DNA from: Labyrinthula sp. Ha | Taxonomy: Eukaryota > Sar > Bigyra > Labyrinthulida > Labyrinthulaceae | Direction of reading: 5' to 3' | Length of the DNA: 64,000 bases | Assembly: GCA_015227615.1 (NCBI GenBank) | Contig: JAALGZ010000017.1 | Location: 124,001 to 188,000 of the forward strand | In this document: one piece after another, positions 1-10,369 of the stretch | Position numbering within the stretch: the stretch's first letter is position 1 | Layout: every line of letters starts with the position of its first letter | Made by a program: the position numbers and the translations under genes | The notes under the pieces: model-generated | What the model was told of the DNA's origin: nothing | The model's input: the letters and a program-made list of their open reading frames with translations, nothing else | Database searches by the model: none

Positions 1-590
1 CTGAGGAAGTAATTGGAAGAAGAGGAAACTCCTTTTCTGTCATATCTTTTTAATAAGTTTTTAAGTTTGTGTTTTTCTATATGTGTGTAAAATATACTCG
101 CAATTTGATTGGTTTAACTAAACTAAGATATAGAGTAAAGTATTAATATATAATAACGCTTATGTTAATAACAGTCTTACTACTATACTTGATTTTACTA
201 TTCTTTTTACTACTACCTTTATTACTCCATTATCCAATTATACTTTACTAGGATTTCTTAACAAAACATTCTATCACGGTAATAACATGATATAAGATTA
301 CAATTGTATTACGGTAGTAACGCGGTATACCGCTCTTTATCGTGGTATATCGATACGTTCCAAACTTTTAGATAACTCGCCAAGCTCGCAATTTTCTCTT
401 CCTTCTTAAAGCAAAAACCAAACAAGTCAAGAGAAAAACTGCCTAAGTTAGCAGAAAATATGGTGACAGCAGAAATACAAACAGTTTTACGTATAAGAAA
501 AGAATATTTTGTTCACGTATTGCTTACTTGCGCACTTGAATAATATATTTTGACCCAAGAGTATGTTACTGGATAGGCAACTTCTGCTAC
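1..590. other. AT-rich stretch, nothing recognised
   Basis: No coding region, RNA gene or clear repeat was seen. A small GC-richer patch near 300-350 contains several ATTACGGTAGTAACG/GTATACC-like words. The open frame on the minus strand at 513-917 overlaps the edge of the dispersed repeat and has no protein-like composition, so it is not called. Confidence 0.4.
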
Positions 591-599
591 GACTATCAT

Positions 600-2750
600 T
601 AAAATTACCAAAAAAAATCGAAAAAAAAAACTTTCCTTTTTTATAATCTCATGACCTACATGTGATAAATTATAGTTTACCCATTGAGTTTCACAAGCAA
701 AGTTATCACTTATTAACCATAAATATGTCAGAAAGACGCAACTAACACGATTTTTTTTTAAAGCAAAAAAACTATATCCTCTTTGAATTATCTTGATAAA
801 TTTTCTTTTAATTTCTATATGCTTAAGAGCTTTATAAGTGGTAAAAGTAAAAAAAAACATGTATTTTTTTATGGGAACTTGTAAAAATAATACAGAGATT
901 TGCAAAATTAATACCAATCAGGACTTCAAACTTAATTTTTTCTTTTGTAAGTTATTGGAATTTGGTCTAAGATAAAGTTAGAGTCAAGGTTCTTGATATT
1001 TAACCTATTGCAAGTACATTTCTGACTATTTTAAAGTTGAGTTTGGAATAAAGTAAAATTAAGCTAAGTAAATATTGTTGAGATTAATAAGGGTGTTCTT
1101 GGAGTTTCCACAAATAAAACTCGGAGGAACTCTAAGACATCCATACGTCTGGGCGACAGCCATATCTGGGAATGTTTTGTTATTCGGTATCATCTCTTCA
1201 GGATTAGTTGACATTAAACAGTATCCTTATATAGAGTTTCTGAGACCTTAGAAATAGGATACGTTGTTATGAAGTCTATACAGAAAACTTCAACTCTCAA
1301 AGAAACTTGTTTATTGACCTAAAATCGCCCTTTTTTTTTACTAGTGAGTTGTTTTAAGTTCTATAGGAGTATTTCTTGAGGCATTAAACGGATTGAAGTT
1401 TAGAAAATCTGCATTTTAGCCCAATATCGACTTTTCTTAGAAAAATAGAAATTTCCACAAAATAGAATTTATGGTTATAAACCATTTTGTAGCTGCTTGG
1501 TGATTCCTAGTACTAAAAATTATAAAATTATAGCAAAACTGAGTGATTTCATATTTTCGATTGTGCAGATTTTCAACATTTGACTTTTCTGAGTGAAGTT
1601 TAGCCCAGTTGAAGTTAACCAGAGAAGAAAACTCTTGATAAAATTTTTGAAAAGTTAGATATAACAAATAACTATGGTCTGTAAGGAATCATATCATCTA
1701 TTGAGGCGTTCTTCGTGATGTTACGTTTGAATATATTTTTTAGAGATCTATAAACTTAGTGAAAGGGACCCTTAAAATTAACCTTTTTCAGGGTTTAAAA
1801 TACTCATACTTATCTAATACCATGAAAGAAACACATTGTTGGAAAGTTTTTTATGAAACATATTGTGGGTGATAATATTGTATTTGAGGAAGACTTCGTG
1901 ACAAAAACTAAGAAATGCTATATGCGTTATTTTCAGTAATCGTGATTTTTTATACTTTATATTGTTTGAATCCTATAAATTCTTATTTGAGTAAGTGCTA
2001 GATAATAGTAGCAATATATCTTTAGTTTTGTGGAATAATTAAAACAGTATTTTCGATTATATGACAATTATGCTCCTTTTTATGAGAGAATGCTGATAAA
2101 GTTTTCATCACTTCGCTTTAAAGAAAACCATATAACACAATTGTTTACTAATTCTCTAAAATTGTAATATAAAAGCTATACCAGACAGTTTTTAGAGATA
2201 GTGAAATATTTTCTTAATTGTTTTTGCTCGATATAAAATGGATGAGTTACATTTTGGTAGTACTTGGTATTCTACATGAAGTTAGCTGCTTCAAATTCTA
2301 TGTTATATTATATAGTGATAAAGACATTTAAAATAGCCTTCATAAACTTTTTTTTTATTTTTCATAATTCAAAATCTTTATTCGAGAAAGTCTTCGCAAT
2401 TACTTGGTATTTCACTCAAAATACAGGCTAAGCTCAAAGAACAGAATTGAAAAGTGTCTTCCAGTGCTCGAAAAAATAGAAAGTTGTATTTAGATATAAT
2501 TCAAAAGATTGGTAATATAGGCTAAAATAATGATTCAAGAAAATTGAACGAGATATAAAAAGAATAAAATTGTGACATAAATTCTCATGTATTTGGGAGT
2601 TATAAAAATACCAAGATAAATTGTAGCTGAGACTATAAATATATAAACAAGAAATATAGCGAAGTTTAAATAATGTTGAGTATATCTCAAGAGTTTATTT
2701 GGTGGAAAAGGCAAAGTATTTGTCAAGAAAAATTACTTTTACTGAGAAAA
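600..2750 (+). repeat. dispersed repeat, copy A
   Basis: This is one of three diverged copies of a long non-coding repeat in the window; the others are at about 41240-43140 (+) and 60170-61900 (-). Shared blocks run in the same order in all three: the AGAGATTTGCA region near 897, TTTTAAAGTTGAGTTTGGA near 1030, the CTTGGAGTTTCC / CAAAACTCGGAGG block near 1095-1125, the TTATAGCAAAACTGAGTGATTTC block near 1530, TTTGACTTTTCTGAGTGAAG near 1580, and GGGTGATAATATTGTATTTG near 1867. Small indels and substitutions are spread throughout. No frame is conserved among copies, so it does not look like a gene. The left edge is poorly defined: copy C matches out to about 600, while copy B starts later. I saw no terminal repeats and no family name can be given. 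Confidence 0.75.
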
Positions 2751-2759
2751 AAATTCATA

Positions 2760-3267
2760 TACGTTGCTTTCTTTAGAATTCTATATTTTAAATTAAACAC
2801 AACGAAAACTTAACTTAATAACAAGCGATACTGTTTCTTATGAGAGTCTTTGAAATTAAACAGTTTTTTGAATGAGATCCATTAGGTTCGATGAAATTAA
2901 ATCTAGGCTAAATTAGAGTTTATTATTTTTTATCGCTATGTATTATTGTCGCTTTCTCGTGAAGTTTGTTCTTCGATAAATTCCATTGATCTAAAGTTAA
3001 TAAAAAGTAGATAGACTTAAAAGGAAACTAAGAGCGTTCTGTTGTTTTGTTTCTGGTATACTAAAACTTATTGTATACCATTTTTTCTACGGATTCGTTT
3101 TTTCTCATAAATTTATTGAGACGGGTATCTTCCTTCATTAAAACCAACCATAGAAACGGAATAGCGTAACTTACTTAAGAAATTATTGTGATATGACCTC
3201 GTTACCGGTACTACCATGGAAAAGGTTTGAGAAGCAATTTTATTACGGTCGTACCGTTAAGAAAGAC
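2760..3267. other. intergenic, nothing recognised
   Basis: AT-rich DNA between the dispersed repeat and the LINE insertion. A GC-richer patch at about 3190-3258 has TTACCGGTACTACC and GTCGTACCGTTAAG words. No gene was seen. Confidence 0.4.
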
Positions 3268-3305
3268 TAACCCTTACCTAAATTTTGGGAAAACTGAACA
3301 AAAAG

Positions 3306-4283
3306 ATGCAAATCTCTAGTTCTTCTTTGAACCGCTCCGTTCAAGCCTCAACAGAGGTCCCAGAGCACGCGAGCCTTCGGAGACGCTCAGTCTCTGTACT
3401 GAGTGTCAACGTTGGTGGTCTTACTACCTTCAAACTAAACGTACTTCGTGAACTTTCCAGGGACCCAGACGTCCTGATGCTACAAGAAGTGAACAAGCAA
3501 GGTTACAAGAGACTAGAACAAGAGGTGAACGTTAGCCAAAGAGCAGGAAGGTGGTTTTTGTCAAAACAGCCCAACTGCTCCGAAGGCGTAGCAACGTTTC
3601 TGTGCCAAGAACTCTCTGAGAGGGTTGTTGGAGTTCAGACTCCGAGCGACAGGATCCTAAAAGTTGTAGTAAGCCTAAATGGTAAAGCTCAAGCTGTTTT
3701 AGTAAATTGTTACGCCCCACACTCAGGAAAAAGTGCAGATGATTACAAAAAATTTCTCTCTCAATTAAAAAAAGTGACTTCTAAAGTAAACAAGAGAAGG
3801 CTCATCCTCATTGGAGGTGACCTTAACGCGCAGTTGAACCGGAACTTTAAACAAGATAACAATCGATATGGATATTCGCATAGATCGAACAGGAACGGAA
3901 AGATGCTGGAAAGATGACTGCTACAGCATGAATATGAGGTTGTTAACTTTAAATTCAAAACGGGAAGGAAAAAGGAAAAGAAACATGCAACATACTACCA
4001 GAAAGGTAACTCCAGGATAAAATCAGAAATTAAAATATCATATCTGGAAGCTCAGGATCGACTTAACTGGAACCCAACACCTCCTAATGAACCACCACCT
4101 GAACAATCACAACAAGAAGAGAACAACCTGTCAAATACACCTCCAACTCCAAACAGAATATCCCCGATAGCCATCGCCAGAACCATGTCCAGATACAAAA
4201 GGCAAAGGCTGGCCACAATAAATCCCCTTGAATATATCCAAACGATGCTTGCTGTGAACGAAAGTAGTCAGAACCCCTAAGAA
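3306..4283 (+). pseudogene. LINE endonuclease (EEP/APE-type) reading frame with one stop
   Basis: The predicted protein has the endonuclease/exonuclease/phosphatase fold that LINEs use to nick target DNA. Visible motifs, in order, are LSVNVGGL (metal-site Asn), VLMLQEV (metal-site Glu), and LIGGDLNAQ (the GDxN motif), followed by a YYQKGNSRIKSEI segment equivalent to the late SxIDY region. The first ATG is at 3306. The frame is open except for one TGA at 3915-3917. In the second copy the aligned codon is TGG (Trp), so this is ordinary TGG-to-TGA decay. After SEI the sequence departs from the second copy and enters a low-complexity segment rich in Pro, Gln and Glu. This is presumably a deletion junction that removed the reverse transcriptase. 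No RT motifs (such as YADD) were found. Confidence 0.7.
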
Positions 4284-4372
4284 AAGTAAGCGGAAACGAA
4301 ACAAGAAAGGTTCAGAAGTAGCTGGAGCGAACGCTAATCCCCCTCTGAAAGCAAACAACCCCATATTCATAT

Positions 4373-4582
4373 TCAGATCCTCATTGACTTCACTAGAATA
4401 AGTCCAAAGCAAAAAACTTCATCATAACCAACAGCCACCAAAAAACTATCCTTCTTGACCTTCCTATAAACTATGCACAAATCCCCCTTATTCTCCCTCA
4501 ATTTAATCCAAATCTGTTCTTGAACATTCCCGTGCACGAAATCAACCAAAACTTTCCAGGATGCAGTCAAATCACCTATCAA
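4373..4582 (-). other. small minus-strand open frame inside the LINE 3' part, unrecognised
   Basis: A 69-residue frame with fairly protein-like composition (segments such as EQIWIKLRENKGDLCIVY and VAVGYDEV). It runs opposite to the endonuclease in the same insertion. It could be part of an element nested in the LINE 3' region, or chance. I do not recognise the family and do not claim a gene. Confidence 0.2.
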
Positions 4583-4775
4583 CCATCATAAATACATCAT
4601 TAGTATCTTTAACATGCCAGAAATCGTGAATCAGGAGGTCGTGAGAAATCGGTTCAATCTTTCTTCTTTTTCTCCGATTTGTTTTTATTTGATTTCAATA
4701 TATTCCGGATAATGAAAATTTTGGGCATATTTACAAATTGAGCTCCAATAAGGCATTACTACATACTTTATAGGA

Positions 4776-5030
4776 ACCTGTCACTGGAATAACGGAAGAT
4801 AACAGTAAGATAAGACCAAGGCAAGATGATGCACAAGAAAACTAACAGAACGTACCAATAACAGAACAAGCAAGAAACCAGCACAAGGGACAAAGCTTAA
4901 TGGAAGATACCAGTAGCAGACCAAGTAAGGAAACACACAAGATACAGTGGAACATAATGGAAAATACCGGCACAGAATGAAGTGTGATGAGATGCAAGAT
5001 TTAATGGAAGTTACCGGAATAAACGTTATC
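4776..5030 (+). repeat. degenerate minisatellite, about 4-5 units of roughly 50-60 bp
   Basis: Successive units share the pattern TAATGGAAGATACCGG, then an ACAGA/CAAG-type block, then CACAAGATACAG. Units start near 4785, 4845, 4898, 4953 and 5009, and all have diverged. The array lies in the presumed 3' untranslated part of the LINE copy. I found no equivalent in the second LINE copy. Confidence 0.5.
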
Positions 5031-5134
5031 TAAAATATATACTATAACTAGGTAGTAAGACCAGGGCGAGCGTGAGGGTTAGGATACTTATCCCAAATAA
5101 CTCCCTGCTTAAGTAAGTAAGTAACCCTTACCTT

Positions 5135-6852
5135 GGTGTAATTTTAAGGTCGCAGATAACAAGACCAGAGCAAGGAAATATATTTTTTGAGACCAGGCCT
5201 CTTTGGGTTGAGCCAGAGACATAGTTTTCATTAGATTCCCTTCACTATTGAAATGCGGAACACTGGATCTAAAATCTTATTACACAATTTGACATCACAA
5301 AAAATTAAAATTAGTAAATATGGTTTAAGATCTCATTGAGACATACTACCATGAATATTATACACGGACATTGATTCTTCTCTATTTATATATTTATAGT
5401 TCATAACAGGCTCTGGGGGTATCAGATGAGAGCAAATAAATAAAAAATAATATTTAGTCAAGCATCGTTGGTTGTAAAAAAGTTAATGATATCTTTTCCG
5501 TATTGACTCAAGTAGATATCAATTGTTTTCCTAGGGAATTTCTCAGTGAATTTTTTTTTTACATTTTAAATCAGATCCAAGCTCTTTCATAGAAATAATT
5601 TGAATCGTAGTCTGATTTTTAAGAGCACATCCCAATAGTCAGACACTAAGCAGTTGAGTGTACGACTCTCTCCATACTGACTGTTTACGCTTTACATAGC
5701 TATAATACAATATTTAATTACCACACAATTGGTGCAACTTTGCATAATATATTTTTACTAATACATAAGAACCGGAAACAACAGATCGTAAAACCTCAAT
5801 ATCTCAATAACTACTGGGAGTTAGAAGACGTTGCTTATATCATTTAAAGCTCTTTTTAAACTCCTTCAGTTTGTTTAACTTAATATACGTATCCTTATAC
5901 ACATATAGACGATACGGACAATCACTTGCCTAACTCCAACCATCTCTTCCTCTTTATATTAAGTAACACTGTAATACAGTGTCATGTGCATTTTATATGA
6001 CTTTTTATTTACATATTTTACATTCATACTAACTCATATAACATGGCTTTGTTTTCCAGTGTTTCTAACGTATGATAGTATTCTAATGATATGGAGCAAT
6101 GTAGATTCAAGTTTCTTCTATTTAATATCAGTTTAAGCAATATAAAAATATTTGCCCATATAACTATGGGAGACTTTCTTTATTTCTTGCTTCTTTGCAG
6201 TTACACTTGTTCGTTTCCTTCCAATAAAATAACCTTATGCTTCGCAAGTATTTTTAGTTATGAATAGTATTATTAGCACGACTATATATGTTTCTTGTAT
6301 TTAACTATCTGTCTATTGTGCTTGTCAACAATTCAGTTGAACGGTTTTTGTTATTATTACTTTATCACAAGAAGGATAGAACTGACAAGCCTTTGAAATG
6401 TGGTCTATAATCTCTCAATACATGAAGTTGTCTTTAATATAAACAAAATCAATATTCTTTGTGAACATTGGTTCAAATTGAAATTTTCTGGCCTCGTATT
6501 TCAATGTAGTTTGAATTCTTGCCAAGAGATATTTTTCTTCATTGCTAAGAACCGGTAAATAACATGCTTTATTTATTAGTTGTTCTTAAGAAGTATCTTA
6601 TCATCTTCAGAAAAATTTCAGTTAATAATTAATCCAAGTCTTGTTTGAGAGAATGGGCATCGTAAGGTTTCCACTTTATTTGATACTAGTAGTGGGTGCT
6701 TATAAGCACTGAAACTTTATCTAAACTATAAAATCGATTTTTTGTGTATCCTATGCTTCTATTATGTTTTCTGCGGAGATAACAGTGTTGCGCTGTAATT
6801 AAGATATCATTAAATAGATGAAACCACCATATTCTTTCAAATTGATTATATT
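5135..6852. other. intergenic, nothing recognised
   Basis: AT-rich sequence with frequent stops in all frames. No coding region longer than about 60 codons, no RNA gene and no clear repeat were seen. Confidence 0.4.
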
Positions 6853-7185
6853 TCATAGTATTCCTCTATATTCTATCATATATAGAGATAGATTGGTCCA
6901 TACCTTGTCTAGTGTTTTTCTTTTTGAAGATATATTTATTTTGCCTATCATTTCAAATTTACTTTTACTATTGCTATTATTAACATTAACTTTAAAATCT
7001 AAACCTCTTAAAGAATGTAATAGTTTTTGCATAAACATATATTTCTCGTCTTTATTTCTTTTTAAAAAGTGCTTAGTAGGAAAGAGAATTGAGTCCACAA
7101 AAGATTCTATCTGATGTATAACAACCCCACTTTGGAACTCATATCCTGTATTTGCAAGTTCCAAGGCATTATGGTTGCTACTCAT
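6853..7185 (-). CDS. hypothetical protein, 110 aa
   Basis: The frame starts at an ATG (7185) and ends at 6853. The product is hydrophilic, with charged and Asn/Ser-rich stretches and no membrane segment or signal peptide. I do not recognise a family. In favour of a real gene, the composition is balanced (unlike the Phe/Leu/Ile-rich chance frames nearby) and a perfect 20-bp palindrome sits two bases upstream of the ATG. Against it, an open frame of this length can occur by chance in a window of this size. Further exons joined by very short introns, as in the Roco genes, cannot be excluded. Confidence 0.35.
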   Translation of the reverse strand: MSSNHNALELANTGYEFQSGVVIHQIESFVDSILFPTKHFLKRNKDEKYMFMQKLLHSLRGLDFKVNVNNSNSKSKFEMIGKINISSKRKTLDKVWTNLSLYMIEYRGIL

Positions 7186-7187
7186 CT

Positions 7188-7207
7188 AACATCTTCTAGA
7201 AGATGTT
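7188..7207. promoter_or_regulatory. perfect 20-bp palindrome upstream of the hypothetical gene
   Basis: AACATCTTCTAGAAGATGTT equals its own reverse complement. The centre, TTCTAGAA, has the TTCnnGAA layout of a heat-shock element. It lies directly upstream of the ATG at 7185, so it could be a protein-binding site or an RNA hairpin in the leader. Function is inferred only. One such palindrome could arise by chance in 64 kb of AT-rich DNA. Confidence 0.35.
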
Positions 7208-10200
7208 GTTTAGTCTATTGGTTAGAGCAACTACCCTGTTATCTTCTCAAATATTTTAAAACATCATTTTATAACTGAGGTAAAATTATTAAGCTCAATG
7301 TTATTTACTCTTAAGATCATTACATCAAATCTTCTACTACTTTCAATATGGCTCCAGAATTAGTCCAATTTTTGCTTATTTCTTAACAATTTCAATAGTA
7401 TTGTTGAATCTAATTCACATTGAATACTGGAACCCAATCTTAGTAAGGAAATAAATCATCTTTATGGGAGCTATGAAGAAGGAAGAATTCATAGGAAACC
7501 CTATTGCAAACGGGCTACCTCCTAGAAGGTCTTAGAAAACTTTATCCTTGAATCAGGTGTAGAATCAAATCTACTGCATTTGTGAAATGTATTTTACGAG
7601 TCGACACATTGGCTAATTAAGCATGTTGATATTTCCTCATCAATTGCAAAGTTTGGGTTATTTAAGACTCAACTATATAACGACCTTAAGATCATTTTCC
7701 CAATGTTTTTTATAATTAGTTTAATCCAATATCCAATACTAAAACTTTCGCCAATTAAATTTTTACTACTTAGATAACCAATTTTAATTTGTACCCTTAA
7801 AAAATTTAATAAAGTTTGTGAAATAATGTGATAAAGTTTTATTTTCATAATTAGTAGTCATGTTTTTTCCTCGCATATCGAATCAAATTTACACAAAATA
7901 AGTATTGTGTAATGAGAAAGTATCAATAAAGCAATAAAAGAGCTGTAAATTATTTTCAGCTTCTCAGTTTTAGTTCAATAATACATTCAAAAATATCCAA
8001 GATATTCTTACTGTTTCAGTTACTTTTTGCGAAGCCATTCAGACGATATCAAATAAATTTAACTTGGTTGAATTCTATTGTTTCATGACCCAAGATTACG
8101 GGCTTTAACGGTTTTCTTTAAACTTTTTTTATATTATTTTATTGTTTCAGCTTAATTGATTCAACCATTTTCCAGCAATGATATTGCATTATGAGTAGTC
8201 ATAAGATTATTCATTATAGTCCATAACAGATAATACAAGGTTGTATGATGAGATTTTGCATTGATAGGTGGTGCATATTAATACAAAATCTAGAAAATTT
8301 TTCATTCTAATGCTGACCAAAAGAACTATGAAATAGAAAGAATTATTAATATATGCAGAATAAATCAAACTAAATATCTGTTCATCACCGTTGGTTCGGA
8401 CTCATTGGTCATTAGAAGTCCATGTCAATACACAATCTTTCTGATGGACCTTCTAGGAGACAATCAGTATATTATGTTTGAATATACTCATCAAGCAAGG
8501 AGTAACATATTTCTATCAAATAACACTTTTTTAACCTTTTCTAGGAGATAGTACACCTATTCGTAAGTTCTTACTATATAAATGTCCACCCCGTGGCTAA
8601 CACTAATGCAATAATCCCGCTGCTTCGAACATAATGTGACTGATTCTCTATAGAGTCCAACCATCTTTGAGTTTTTTTTACCATTCTTTGTTCCTGTGTT
8701 CCATGGAATGGATATTGAAACCATTTGTCGTGGACAAAATTAACAGTCAAAAATGTGCTTTTCTATCTTATTGACTATGCTGGGCTAAGGTGAGTTCAAT
8801 TATAATTTGAAAATAAATTATTTTTACATTGTTGAACTCAAGTTGATAGTACTACAGGTTATACCGTAATTTCAAGGTATACTTTGTGCCAGTGTGATTA
8901 AATACTTGATGTTAGCTAGAGTTTTTTGTTCAATTGTTATTACCAATTTTTTATGTAGTTCCATCACCAATACCATATCCTTTCAGTAAAGTAATTTACT
9001 TAAGCTTGAATTAATTTTCTAGTGGCATAACGTGTTCTCTACTGTTACCTAAAGCTTTTCAGAAATAACAAGCTTTTGTTCTACTGAGTTTAAATGGAAT
9101 TATTTTGGGGCAAGATTAGGCCTACACAAGAGAATTTTCTTGTATGTTAGTTCGATTGCTGCTTAATCCAGGCACATAAAATAGTATCCGACTTTGGATA
9201 ATCGACCTATTTTTATATCGCCATTCTTAGTCAACTTAAATTAAATTCACGCCAGAAATGAAATACGGCTTCAGTGTTTCCTTCCTTTTATACGAGTGAT
9301 TTTGGGGTTTCACGTGTTAACCTAAAATTTCATTTTGATCTTGGAGAGGAGTAGCTTTAACATATTATTAAAATTTTTCTTGATCTTACTTTTTTTACCC
9401 ATTTTAGCTCATATATTGTTCGCCATTAAGTATTATTGACAGGCCGTCAAGTTTTTTTTTGTAAATAGCGAGGAGCATGTTTGTGTGTATTATGTATATA
9501 TCGATGAGTCTTATTTTTACATCACTGTCCGGAGATGTATTGATCGCCGAAACTTGTCAATGTCATTCAAAGGTACTTTTGATGTTGCTTTTACCCAGTT
9601 TTTTGTATGAGTATCTGTACTTTGGGATGGCTCTATTTAATGTTCATTAAAAAGCTAAGTTGGATTTTTTAACTATTTTGTTATAGCTCCTGATGCTAAC
9701 AAATTTCATAGCCTTTATTGCAATTCTATGGTGCTAGGTTAAAGATAATGCTGCTAACTGTAAGTTCTTGAATTCATTGCATGCTCACTAGTATGAATGA
9801 TAATTTATGTAACTATCATAATCATTTGAAGTGTAGACCATTGTACTACTAATGCTTGCTCCTTCAGACGTCACACATACGTTGCATCGGATTTAGCTTG
9901 AATAAACACTATTCACAACGCACTGCCTAAGTAAGCTCATAGTGAGGTCGCCCAATGTAGCTACTGTAACTTAATTTGAACAGATGTCAAAGAAGCATTA
10001 TAGGGCAGTGCTTGCTGCAGACGTTAACAAATAAAACCATAAGTATTAATATTAAATGATTACAGACTCAAGACTATCAGAAGAATAATACACTGTTCAG
10101 GTGCAACAAAGGAAGGTATTAATTTGTAAAGGTTATCTTATTTTGAATTTATTATTGAAAAGTATAAGGAAGCAGGTGCAAAGAATTTTGTTCTTGTGTC

Positions 10201-10369
10201 TAGCTTCATATTTGAACTACTTAAAATATTAGTCTTTGTTTTTTATTTTCTTGTCTATAACATTCTAATTTGTTTTGTTATCCACATGGATTTGAGTTCT
10301 CCCTTATAGTAAAGTTATATAGGTGAATAAATATAAGATCCCTCCCCATATCGAATTAACTAGCTTAAA
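7208..10369. other. long intergenic stretch, nothing recognised
   Basis: About 3.2 kb of AT-rich DNA. Frames are short in all six registers, and I saw no conserved protein segment, tandem repeat or RNA gene. Small exons separated by roughly 28-nt introns would be easy to miss here. Confidence 0.4.

Larger units (their letters stand above)
3268..5134 (+). mobile_element. LINE (non-LTR) copy, internally deleted, flanked by 12-bp duplications
   Basis: The insertion encodes an endonuclease of the LINE type but no reverse transcriptase, so it is internally deleted and non-autonomous. The 12-mer TAACCCTTACCT lies at both ends (3268-3279 and 5123-5134) and is read as the target-site duplication. 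Just before the right copy comes a short TAAG tandem run (about 5109-5122), which resembles the simple-repeat tails of some LINEs. The 5' start, AAATTTT near 3280, matches the start of the second copy near 13951. After the endonuclease the frame runs on through a proline/glutamine-rich stretch to TAA at about 4281. From 4282 to 5122 it looks like 3' untranslated sequence and includes a degenerate minisatellite. The clade cannot be assigned without the reverse transcriptase. Confidence 0.75.

Noticed and set aside
513-917. 134-codon minus-strand frame
   Set aside because: Overlaps the dispersed repeat, is not kept in the other copies and has Phe/Lys-rich chance composition.
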